14,766 bases of DNA from assembly GCA_964542855.1 (NCBI GenBank), contig CAZIWJ010000069.1, positions 1-14,766 of the forward strand. Direction: 5' to 3'. Under the pieces are notes generated by a model. The model did not search any database. It saw only the letters and a program-made list of their open reading frames with translations, and was not told the origin of the DNA. The stretch's first letter is position 1. Each line of letters starts with the position of its first letter. Origin of the DNA: CAZIWJ01 sp964542855. GTDB taxonomy: Bacteria; Bacteroidota; Bacteroidia; Cytophagales; Cyclobacteriaceae. Made by a program: the position numbers and the translations under genes. Shown piece by piece: positions 8,045 to 14,766 of this stretch.

Positions 8045-10461
8045 TTACTCTACCACAAAGCGAACGGTTTTATTTACATCGTTGCTGCGGAAGTTAGCCA
8101 TGTAAACGCCCCTGCCAAAGCGGGAAAAGTCGATTTGCTTTTCAAAGTTCCCCACGTTGCTAATCTGGTACACCCGCTGGCCGAGTGTATTAATTACATT
8201 CAGGCTAAAGGTTTGCTCAGCGGGTACTTCGGCCAGGAAAGTTACCGTTCCGCTGGTAACGGTAGGGAATACATTCAGGCTGGCCGGAACATCAGGCTCA
8301 GCAACTTCCAGGTCGGAAGCAACCGGTACCCTTCTGTTGTTATCATCGTCGTCATCATCGAAGTCATCCGGATCAACCCCGAGCACATTGGCCACTGCTT
8401 TTTCGGCATTAATAAACCCGTAGCCGGTGTTGAAATCGAAGCCCCTGTCGAAACCTTCCGTATAAATATTATCCATATCGAGGGCGGTGCTGCTAAAGAT
8501 GTATTCAATAGCAAAAGGGCTAAGTCCGAAAATACGGAACAGGGGGTTACGGCTTTTGTCGGAAGCCTCAATCATGAGAGCGGCAATAGCGGCCGAATTG
8601 GGAGCCGAGGCTGAAGTACCGAAGAAGTTAGGGAACCCGTCGCCTTCAAAATCGAAACCAAAGAAAGTGGTATTGTCGCCCTGGGAAGCCACAAACTCGG
8701 GCTTTCTGCGGGTTCGGGGGAACCACAGTTTTTTACCGTTAGGCCGGAAGTAAATCGGAATCCCCCCTACAGATGAAAACCTTTCTACGATGGGAGGCTC
8801 GGGTTCGTCCTTGTCTTTCTTTTTACCCCGACCTCGACCTCGACCTCGATCCCGACCCCGACCGAAGAAAAAAGCATTGGCGGCTTCGCCTTCTGCATCG
8901 CGGAAGCNNNNNNNNNNNNNNNNNNNNNNNNNNNNNNNNNNNNNNNNNNNNNNNNNNNNNNNNNNNNNNNNNNNNNNNNNNNNNNNNNNNNNNNNNNNNN
9001 NNNNNNNCGACCCCGACCGAAGAAAAAAGCATTGGCGGCTTCGCCTTCTGCATCGCGGAAGCGAGGGGTTTGGGTGTAACGGGTAGCTCCAACCGAAATA
9101 CCCAGTGCTGCATTAGAATGGCCGTAGGCTGTACCCTGGTTATCGCCGGGGAGTTCGGTAGCAAAAGCAGCCTGTCCGGACCGATCGATGTAACGAACGG
9201 CTCTAGGTTCAGGGCCTTCACGCTTCAGGACGTATAATTCTACATTTAACGATCCTTCACCATTCCAGGTAACGCCATTAAACTCAATAGGGTCGCCAGA
9301 GATTAAATTCGGGTTTTCAGCAGAAAATGCAAATCCAAGATCCGGGAATACCAGGAAAAAGTCCAGGTCGGTTTGTGCCGTGCGGGTTGAGTCGCCGGAA
9401 GCACTGAAATAAGGGTCTACCCACTGAAGTGAAATGGTAAAGTTTTGTCCGGTACTCAGGGAAAGCGATCTTTTAAACTGCCCTTCGCCGCTAAAGTCGT
9501 ACAATTCACCTTCCAGGGGGGCTGAGTAAGTTTCCCCGGTACTCAGGTTAGTAATTCCATTTAGGTCGAGTTCCCCACCGAAACGTTTAATACCGGTATC
9601 CTGGAAAGCGTTGTTCGAGGAATTACCGGCAGAAGAGTAGTAGCTGGCACCTTTCAACACTACTTCATCAACAGCCTGGGAAATTACCCCATCCTGAAAG
9701 TAGGGCTCGGTAAGGTAGCCTACGTCGTCAACAATTACATCGCAGCCGGCTTCTTGCAGGGCAACAATACCAGCGGCAAAATCGGGCTGTCCTTCAAAAG
9801 CGGTGTAAAAAGCAAGATCGGCATCGGGTGCAATGTCGTAAACGAGTTCAGCCATTCCACGGCCCTCATCAATTCCTGTACCGTCGAACTCATTCAGGAT
9901 TTCTACTCCTTCAGGAGGAAGATCGCCACTGGCAATGCCAGCTGCTTCGCCGCCCAGGGTATTATAGGAATCGGACAGGATACCAATTTTTACCCCTTTA
10001 CCGGTTACTCCAAACTTTTTTTGCGCCCGGTCAACATTTAGTGCAGTAAACGATTGGCTGGTTACTGAGCCTACCCGGGTTTTGGGCTTGTAGCCCGGAT
10101 AAGCAAACCGGAGAGTAGCAATACTATTCATACCTTCGATTTTATCGATAGGTAGCAAACCGGAAACCATAGGTCCGTACGATGAAATACTGGTCATGCC
10201 GAGGGCTGCCAGTTCTGCTTTCAGCACATCAATGTTATCAGGGGTAGTAGTTGCTTCTACCACAACCTTATCGCCCACTATTTGCACGAAATCATTACCC
10301 AGATCCTCCAGTCCGTCGGGGGCGGCCACGCGTGCGTTGGTGGTTTCAACCTGCCCGGTAAGGCGCAGCAAGTCGTTGGCTATCTTCTGTGCCTGTGAAA
10401 TACTACTCGCGCACAAGAGTACGGCAAGCAGCAAAGTAATTTTACTGTAGAGTCTTTTCAT
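8045..10461 (-). CDS. S8-family serine protease with T9SS sorting domain, split by an assembly gap
   Basis: Read across the gap with the duplicated 55 bases counted once, this is a single 753-residue protein (residue numbers use that reading). A signal peptide (1 to about 24, cleavage near SQA) sends it to the periplasm. The subtilase core has GILSDSYN (Asp164), GIDEGRGMAELVYDIAPDAD (Glu199 at the usual catalytic His position), SSAGN (oxyanion Asn280) and FFGTSASAPN (nucleophile Ser565). A beta-rich insert lies around residues 290-420. A basic insert, rich in Arg-Gly then Lys, occupies about 483-500, just before FSSVGG. An Asp run (648-655) links to a C-terminal Por/T9SS type A sorting domain (about 676-753, LNVFPT...SLNVINTLGQRVYQ...GRGVYMANF), so the mature enzyme is probably exported to the cell surface or medium. 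Alone in its transcript, with its own terminator. Automatic calling would split it into two false genes, the downstream one starting at a GTG at 8692. Confidence 0.88.
8825..8863 (-). repeat. GGTCGR hexamer repeat encoding an Arg-Gly run
   Basis: On the - strand six successive hexamers of the form GGTCGR (one is GATCGA) encode GRGRDRGRGRGRG inside the protease. The unit is two codons, so gain or loss of copies keeps the frame. The assembly gap starts from this repeat, so the true copy number is not certain. Confidence 0.85.
8853..8907. repeat. Left copy of a perfect 55-base duplication flanking the gap
   Basis: Bases 8853-8907 are identical to 9008-9062. This copy ends exactly at the first N, and the other begins exactly after the last N. 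This is what two contigs sharing a 55-base overlap (as left by a de Bruijn assembler with k = 55) look like when joined with a placeholder instead of being merged. Confidence 0.95.
8908..9007. other. Assembly gap of 100 Ns
   Basis: Exactly 100 Ns, the conventional length for a gap of unknown size. The real gap is probably minus 55 bases (an overlap), because merging the flanks restores the protease reading frame. Confidence 0.98.
9008..9062. repeat. Right copy of the perfect 55-base duplication flanking the gap
   Basis: Identical to 8853-8907. On the - strand both copies encode the same stretch (FRDAEGEAANAFFFGRG), once in the frame of the upstream part and once in the frame of the downstream part. 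The protein should therefore contain it once. Confidence 0.95.
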
Positions 10462-10478
10462 GAATCAATGTTGTTAGA

Positions 10479-10534
10479 TTTTAACTTATTTTGGCTTTAA
10501 ATAACCCCTTTCTGGGGTTAATAATAAGTTAAAA
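10479..10534. repeat. Nested inverted repeat (stem-loop) upstream of the protease
   Basis: Outer arms TTTTAACTTATT (10479-10490) and AATAAGTTAAAA (10523-10534) are perfectly complementary over 12 bases. Nested inside, TAACCCC (10502-10508) and GGGGTTA (10514-10520) are perfectly complementary around a 5-base loop. The structure starts 18 bases upstream of the protease ATG, so it would sit in the mRNA leader. It could stabilise the mRNA, control translation or be an operator; the sequence does not say which. Confidence 0.7.
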
Positions 10535-10543
10535 AAAAGAGAA

Positions 10544-10576
10544 ACTAACTACTTTTCTCGCTTACATTGGCTCAAA
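10544..10576 (-). promoter_or_regulatory. Tentative Bacteroidota-type promoter for the protease
   Basis: On the - strand a perfect -33 TTTG (plus-strand 10573-10576) lies 21 bases from TAGTTAGT (10551-10544), a weak match to the -7 consensus TAnnTTTG. The spacing is right but the -7 box is poor. If real, transcription would begin just before the stem-loop at 10534-10479. Confidence 0.3.
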
Positions 10577-10836
10577 ACAGCTTTTTTCAATGACTTACGG
10601 GGTAAACTACCTGAACTAGCCGCATTAAAAAAATACAGGAGGGTACGTAAAAAGTTAAAAAATAAGATGTAAGGTTTACGAAAAACCATTAAAATTTAGG
10701 CCTGCCAGCTCCGGCTATTTTTTTGAAGTAAAGTTTTGAGACAGCAGGTTGAAATGTTAAAAACTACTCGCTTAATCTAAAACATTTCGCTAGTTTGATA
10801 TTTGTAATACCGTATAGAAATAGCTATAAATACACC

Positions 10837-11748
10837 ATGGATTCAATAAGCAGATTACTGGTTTGTTTGGCAGGAAGAAACTCAGACGACGCTATTCTGA
10901 AGTACACCGCTAAACTGGCCGAGGTTTTACCCGTACAGAAAATATATTTTCTTCATGCTGTTCGCAGCCTGGAAATTCCGAAGGAAACGATGAAGGAATT
11001 CGGCGACGTGCTGGCCCCACTGGATGAAGCCATCATAAGGGACGTGGAAACCCAGGTGAACCAGCACTTTGATATTTCCTCTATCGACTATGAAATTGAC
11101 GTACGGGAGGGGAAACCTTCCGAAATTATCCTGAAGTGGGCAAAAATTAAGCAGGTAGACCTGGTACTGATTGGCCGGGAGTCTGGAAACCCTCACCCCA
11201 TGTTAAAAGCGGGCCGGGTGGCTGGCCTCAGCACCACTTCTGTTCTTTTCATTCCCAGCGATGTAGAACCCGAAATGAAAAACATTTTGGTTGGGGTAGA
11301 TTTCTCTGAGAATGCATCGCTAGCGTTAAATGCGGCCCAATCGCTGTCGGAAAAAAGCGGGGCCCGGGTAAAAGGGGTTCACGTTTACAGCCTACCCCAG
11401 GGGTATCATAAAACCGGGAAAAGTAAAAAGGATTTTGCGGCCATCATGGAAAAGCATGCCCGAAAGGAAGCCTCCGGGTTTATGAAAGATTCCCCGTTCC
11501 CGGAACTTGAAATTACATACTTGCTGAATGCGGGCTCTCGCACTATTAAAGAAGAAATCATTGCCCATGCTCACCAGCAGGAAACTGATTTGCTAATTAT
11601 CGGCTCCAAGGGAAGAAGCCCGATGGCAGCTGTTTTATTAGGCAGTGTGGCTGAGCAGTGCCTTAAAGAAGAGCAGCATATTCCTATCCTTATTGTAAAG
11701 AAACCTAACGAAAATATGAATTTCTTCCAGGCTTTGATGCAGGTGTAA
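10837..11748 (+). CDS. Tandem-domain universal stress protein (UspA family)
   Basis: A 303-residue protein with two UspA folds: domain 1 about residues 4-140, domain 2 about 147-288 (MKNILVGVDFSENASLALNA). Domain 2 keeps the full ATP-binding motif G-x2-G-x9-G-S (Gly256, Gly259, Gly269-Ser270 in GSKGRSPMAAVLLGS). In domain 1 the matching stretch (GRESGNPHPMLKAG) is degenerate and may not bind nucleotide. Such proteins are cytoplasmic and accumulate under starvation or stress; direct targets are rarely known. The frame stays open upstream to a TTG at 10795, but the ATG at 10837 places the first strand (SRLLVCLAG) at the usual distance and is preferred. It is followed 87 bases later by dnaB, with no convincing terminator between them. 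Confidence 0.9.
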   Translation: MDSISRLLVCLAGRNSDDAILKYTAKLAEVLPVQKIYFLHAVRSLEIPKETMKEFGDVLAPLDEAIIRDVETQVNQHFDISSIDYEIDVREGKPSEIILKWAKIKQVDLVLIGRESGNPHPMLKAGRVAGLSTTSVLFIPSDVEPEMKNILVGVDFSENASLALNAAQSLSEKSGARVKGVHVYSLPQGYHKTGKSKKDFAAIMEKHARKEASGFMKDSPFPELEITYLLNAGSRTIKEEIIAHAHQQETDLLIIGSKGRSPMAAVLLGSVAEQCLKEEQHIPILIVKKPNENMNFFQALMQV

Positions 11749-11835
11749 ATTATACCGAAATTTATTTCCTGTTCGTTTGGCAGATGGTGGCATCATTAAC
11801 CATCTTGCACGTCCTAAATTTAATCAGTTGATTCT

Positions 11836-13425
11836 ATGAGTTCAGACCGTAAGCTTGGAAAACCTGCTTCTTACCCCAATAAGCCGGTTAAAAACCGCAT
11901 AAACGGTCTTATGAGCGAAGTAAGCGCTTCCCTGGGTAAATTGCCACCCCAGGCGGTTGACCTGGAAGCGGCTGTACTCGGGGCCCTGATGCTGGAAAAA
12001 GATGCCCTGACTACGGTAATTGAAATCCTGCGGCCGGAGAGCTTTTACAAAGATGTTCACTGCGAAATTTACCGGGCTATTACCGACCTGTTCGATAATT
12101 CCGAACCGGTTGATATTTTAACGGTAACCCAGCAACTGAAAAAAAGCGGCAAGCTGGATTTTGTAGGCGGCCCCTATTACGTTACCTCTTTAACCAATAA
12201 AGTTAACTCGGCGGCCAACGTAGAGTACCACGCCCGAATTATTTCTGAGCAGCACATTAAGCGCGACCTGATTCATATTTCTTCGGAAATTCAGAAAATG
12301 GCCTACGAGGACACCACCGATGTATTTAACCTGCTCGACAAGGTAGAACAGGAGATATTCAGTATTTCAGATACTAACATCCGGAAGAACTACGCCGACA
12401 TGCGATCGGTTTTGCGGGAAGCTATTGACGAACTGGAAAGCAAAAAAGATCAGGAAGGGTTAACGGGAATTCCTTCCGGGTTTACCGAACTAGACCGGAT
12501 CACTTCCGGCTGGCAGCGGTCCGACCTGGTTATTATTGCCGCTCGTCCCGGTATGGGAAAAACGGCATTTGTGCTGTCTTCGCTCCGGAATGCAGCCATT
12601 GATTTTAAAATGCCGGTAGCTATTTTTTCGCTTGAAATGTCTACCCTGCAGCTAGTAAACCGGTTAATTTCTTCGGAGGCTCAACTGGAAAGTGAAAAAA
12701 TTAAACAGGGCAAGTTGGCCGATTACGAATGGGAGCAGCTGGTGCATCAAACCGCTCCGCTGTCCGACGCCCCCATCTTCATCGACGATACCCCGGCCTT
12801 ATCTATTCGCGAACTTCGCTCTAAATCGAGGCGGTTAAAAGCCCAGCACGATGTGCAGTTAATCATTATCGATTACCTCCAACTCATGAGCGGGGAAACT
12901 GGTCAAGGAAACCAGGGAAACCGTGAACAGGAAATTGCCTCCATATCCAGGGCGCTGAAAAATTTGGCCAAAGAGCTGAACGTGCCGGTTATTGCATTAT
13001 CCCAGCTTAGCCGGGCAGTGGAAACCCGGGGAGGAGAAAAGAGGCCGCAACTTTCCGACCTCAGAGAATCGGGTAGTATTGAGCAGGATGCCGATATGGT
13101 GATGTTCCTTTACCGTCCGGAATATTACGGTATTACCGAAGATGAAACCAATGCCTCTACCCAGGGAGTGGGAGAGGTAATTATTTCCAAGCACAGGAAT
13201 GGCGGCCTGGGAACGGTGAAGCTGAAATTCATTGGGCCTTACACCAAGTTTACCGATTGGGATAACAGTTACAACAGTTTTTCGGGTACTACGGCCAGTG
13301 GTGGATACGGCGAAGAATTTAAAAGCGACGGAGTAATGACCTTCGGAAGTAAGGCTAATCCTCCCCAGGCTCCGGGATCATCCGGACCAGCCTTCGATCC
13401 GGATGACGGCGAACCTCCGTTTTAG
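11836..13425 (+). CDS. dnaB: Replicative DNA helicase DnaB
   Basis: A 529-residue hexameric helicase that unwinds DNA ahead of the replication fork and recruits primase. The N-terminal DnaB domain begins at KLPPQAVDLEAAVLGALML (35-53) after a basic lead of about 34 residues. The RecA-like motor has Walker A ARPGMGKTAF (236-245), FSLEMS (264-269, Glu267), Walker B LIIIDYLQLM (342-351) and KRPQLSDLRESGSIEQDADM (402-421). It also has SKHRNGG (451-457, DNA-binding/arginine-finger region). Residues 478-529 form a Gly/Ser/Pro-rich tail ending in FDPDDGEPPF, which resembles the acidic tip of SSB. No intein interrupts the motor, although dnaB is a common intein host. The ATG at 11836 gives the expected length. 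A strong terminator follows about 110 bases downstream. Confidence 0.97.
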   Translation: MSSDRKLGKPASYPNKPVKNRINGLMSEVSASLGKLPPQAVDLEAAVLGALMLEKDALTTVIEILRPESFYKDVHCEIYRAITDLFDNSEPVDILTVTQQLKKSGKLDFVGGPYYVTSLTNKVNSAANVEYHARIISEQHIKRDLIHISSEIQKMAYEDTTDVFNLLDKVEQEIFSISDTNIRKNYADMRSVLREAIDELESKKDQEGLTGIPSGFTELDRITSGWQRSDLVIIAARPGMGKTAFVLSSLRNAAIDFKMPVAIFSLEMSTLQLVNRLISSEAQLESEKIKQGKLADYEWEQLVHQTAPLSDAPIFIDDTPALSIRELRSKSRRLKAQHDVQLIIIDYLQLMSGETGQGNQGNREQEIASISRALKNLAKELNVPVIALSQLSRAVETRGGEKRPQLSDLRESGSIEQDADMVMFLYRPEYYGITEDETNASTQGVGEVIISKHRNGGLGTVKLKFIGPYTKFTDWDNSYNSFSGTTASGGYGEEFKSDGVMTFGSKANPPQAPGSSGPAFDPDDGEPPF

Positions 13426-13534
13426 CGGATAATTCCGAAAGAACTTTTCAAAAAATGGTTTCGTTGAGATTAACACAAGATCGACGTGCGAAATCAATTT
13501 TATATTCTCATGACATCTTGTTTTTGTTTCTTTC

Positions 13535-13568
13535 AAAATCCGGTGGGTAGTTCCCGCCGGATTTTTTT
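13535..13568 (+). terminator. Rho-independent terminator of dnaB
   Basis: AAAATCCGGTGGG (13535-13547) pairs with CCCGCCGGATTTT (13553-13565), 13 pairs with a single U-G wobble, over a 5-base loop, and runs directly into a T tract ending at 13568. Confidence 0.9.
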
Positions 13569-13881
13569 ATGATCATTCCGATACGTGGCTCCATATTTCG
13601 GCCTACATCCCGATATAAACCGGCTTTTTTGTGTTATCAGGGGAAAGGAACAGGTAGGTTTTGAGTGATTGGTTTTTAAATGAATGAAAAGCCAATGAAG
13701 TTGTACCTGGTTAACCCGTTGTTTTGTGTTATGTGTAGCCTTACTGGTTATACCCAGTAAACCCGGAGTTTACATGGGTGGCAGTAAAGGCAGGTAGAAC
13801 TGACGAATAATACCAGGCTTACCGGGGAAAATTCAGTACGATTTGTTGCACGAAAGCTTACAGGTTTTGCTATTCTGGAGT
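13569..13881. other. Non-coding spacer with several small hairpins
   Basis: No supportable gene in about 310 bases between the convergent dnaB and PQQ-like genes. It holds a 10-pair hairpin (ATTGGTTTTT 13668-13677 with AAAAGCCAAT 13687-13696, one G-U). It also holds two short inverted repeats that share bases: TTACTGG/CCAGTAA (13741-13747/13754-13760) and GTAAAC/GTTTAC (13757-13762/13768-13773). None is followed by a T run, so no terminator is called for the right-hand gene. Confidence 0.5.
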
Positions 13882-14766
13882 TTAGTTAACCGCATATTTT
13901 TTTATCATATCATCATCCAACTCAAAGATGGACTCTCCATCTTCTGTTAAGAATAAATGATAATCTTTATATACCCGGTTTTTAGTTTCTCCTCCTGAAA
14001 TTGTGGTAAATGTTCCGCTCTGGTCATTTATTATGTAGCCCTTTACAGCCCATTTCTCCAAATCTATGGCTATTATCCCACGTGCACCTTCAAAGCCTTC
14101 TGTCTTGTAAATAAAAAAGGTATCTCCTCTATAGTCGTAATTAAAGAAATAGTCCGGTAACTCCATTTCATTTTTAACTTCAAAAGTTGCTGGATCATGC
14201 GCCACAAGCCATTTACTTGAGTAAGCTACCATTAGTGCATCATTATACAAGCGAATATCGCCAGGGCTCCTGTATGGAACATTAAGAGGGATCTCTTTTC
14301 CACTCCTGATTTCAAAAGCTTGCACATCCTCGGGCCAAAGACGTATATAAATACGACCATTGGTGGGAATTATTTCTGAATATCTTGTTGACTCAAGCTT
14401 TAATTCATAAAGTTTCTCACCAGTTGCTGCATCAAAAGCTAACAATACTGGACGCGGAATAAAACCCGTTGTTTCTCCTTTAATAAACAATACTCCTTCA
14501 GCCCCGAAATACCGACTCACATTTAATTTTTCGGTTTCCGATTTCCAGATTTCCTCCCCGGTATCCAAATCATATTTGCGCAATGATATCTTGTCTTGTT
14601 TGATAGATTTGTCGAGTACCTCTGGATAAAAGGCGTATATATGGTTATCAAAAATCAAATCTTCCTGCTTTCCTCTGTTACCAATAGTTAAATCGATTCC
14701 GGCCAGAAAACTGAGTGCCTTTAGCGCTACTTCTTTGTCGAAACGATCCTCATCAATATTCTGCCA
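13882..14766 (-). CDS. PQQ-like beta-propeller protein (5' end outside the window)
   Basis: The frame is open to the right edge, so at least 294 residues are present and the N-terminus is missing. A TTG at 14658 should not be taken as the start, because the frame continues upstream without a stop. Five blade-like repeats of the PQQ/WD type are visible: YDLDTGEEIWKSE, AFDAATGEKLYEL, AFEIRSGKEIPLN, HDPATFEVKNEMEL and AIDLEKWAVKGYI. The N-terminal part in view (RFDKEVALKALSFLAGID) is helical and not part of the propeller. No catalytic motif is seen, so a binding or scaffold role is likely, but the function is not recognised. The region has clearly lower G+C than its neighbours (20 of 60 bases in the rows at 13921 and 14341, against 33 of 60 in dnaB at 12541), which hints at different ancestry. 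Confidence 0.7.
   Translation of the reverse strand, partial: WQNIDEDRFDKEVALKALSFLAGIDLTIGNRGKQEDLIFDNHIYAFYPEVLDKSIKQDKISLRKYDLDTGEEIWKSETEKLNVSRYFGAEGVLFIKGETTGFIPRPVLLAFDAATGEKLYELKLESTRYSEIIPTNGRIYIRLWPEDVQAFEIRSGKEIPLNVPYRSPGDIRLYNDALMVAYSSKWLVAHDPATFEVKNEMELPDYFFNYDYRGDTFFIYKTEGFEGARGIIAIDLEKWAVKGYIINDQSGTFTTISGGETKNRVYKDYHLFLTEDGESIFELDDDMIKKYAVN

Larger units (their letters stand above)
10462..10836. other. Divergent intergenic region between protease and stress-protein genes
   Basis: 375 A+T-rich bases with no supportable gene. It must hold the promoters of both flanking genes. On the protease side it contains a nested stem-loop (10479-10534) and a tentative promoter (10544-10576). 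On the stress-protein side GATATTTG (10797-10804) resembles the Bacteroidota -7 box, but no TTTG lies at the proper distance upstream, so no promoter is called there. Confidence 0.6.

Noticed and set aside
8045..8692. A separate 215-residue protease fragment gene starting at GTG 8692
   Set aside because: The frame continues upstream without a stop into the gap-flanking sequence and joins the signal-peptide-bearing part once the duplicated 55 bases are collapsed.
8853..9062. A true 55-base tandem duplication with unknown sequence between
   Set aside because: The copies end exactly at the N borders, the N run is exactly 100, and keeping both copies with the 100 Ns breaks the frame, whereas collapsing them fixes it.
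10795..10836. Upstream TTG start for the universal stress protein
   Set aside because: The extra 14 residues precede the normal first strand of the domain and have no family support; the ATG at 10837 is in frame and better placed.
11836..13425. Possible intein or insertion in dnaB
   Set aside because: Walker A, Walker B and the C-terminal motifs follow at normal spacing, so no intein is present.
1..14766. Defence system, prophage, CRISPR array, insertion sequence or tRNA
   Set aside because: No array-like repeats, transposase, integrase or tRNA-like folds were seen; the gene content is housekeeping, transport and secretion.

Overview
The window comes from a member of the Bacteroidota, most likely the Cytophagales. 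The subtilase ends in a type IX secretion (Por) sorting domain, start codons lack Shine-Dalgarno sequences, dnaB and dusB are of the Bacteroidota kind, and most of the window has medium G+C. I could not run a database search, so all family calls rest on motifs read from the translations.

Layout. Left edge, + strand (1-2470): the last 99 codons of a FAD/Fe-S (CCG-domain) oxidoreductase, followed one base later by a 722-residue TPR protein. A short convergent spacer comes next, and then a long - strand block. In order of transcription this block holds a T9SS-exported S8 serine protease (10461-8045) with its own terminator; a dusB - EamA transporter - DAHP-synthase-like aldolase cluster (7855-4956) ending in a clear terminator; and a beta-propeller phytase lipoprotein followed by a PIG3-type quinone oxidoreductase (4844-2700). 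A 375-base divergent region separates the protease from a + strand tandem universal stress protein and the replicative helicase dnaB (10837-13425), closed by a strong terminator. After 310 bases of non-coding, hairpin-rich DNA, a PQQ-like beta-propeller gene enters from the right edge on the - strand. It is visibly more A+T-rich than the rest.

Assembly artefact. The protease gene holds exactly 100 Ns (8908-9007), flanked by two perfect 55-base copies of the same sequence. Removing the Ns and one copy (155 bases) restores one uninterrupted 753-codon frame, so the apparent two-piece gene is almost certainly a single intact protease. The break lies at a GGTCGR hexamer repeat that encodes an Arg-Gly run.

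How the genes relate. This is mostly ordinary chromosomal housekeeping and secretion content, not a defence island or mobile element. I found no tRNA, rRNA, CRISPR array or transposase. The points most worth a second look are the protease (Glu where subtilisins have the catalytic His, and a basic Arg-Gly/Lys insert), the DAHP-synthase relative (Asp where the family has its metal-binding Cys), a nested stem-loop just upstream of the protease, and an SSB-like acidic tail on DnaB.
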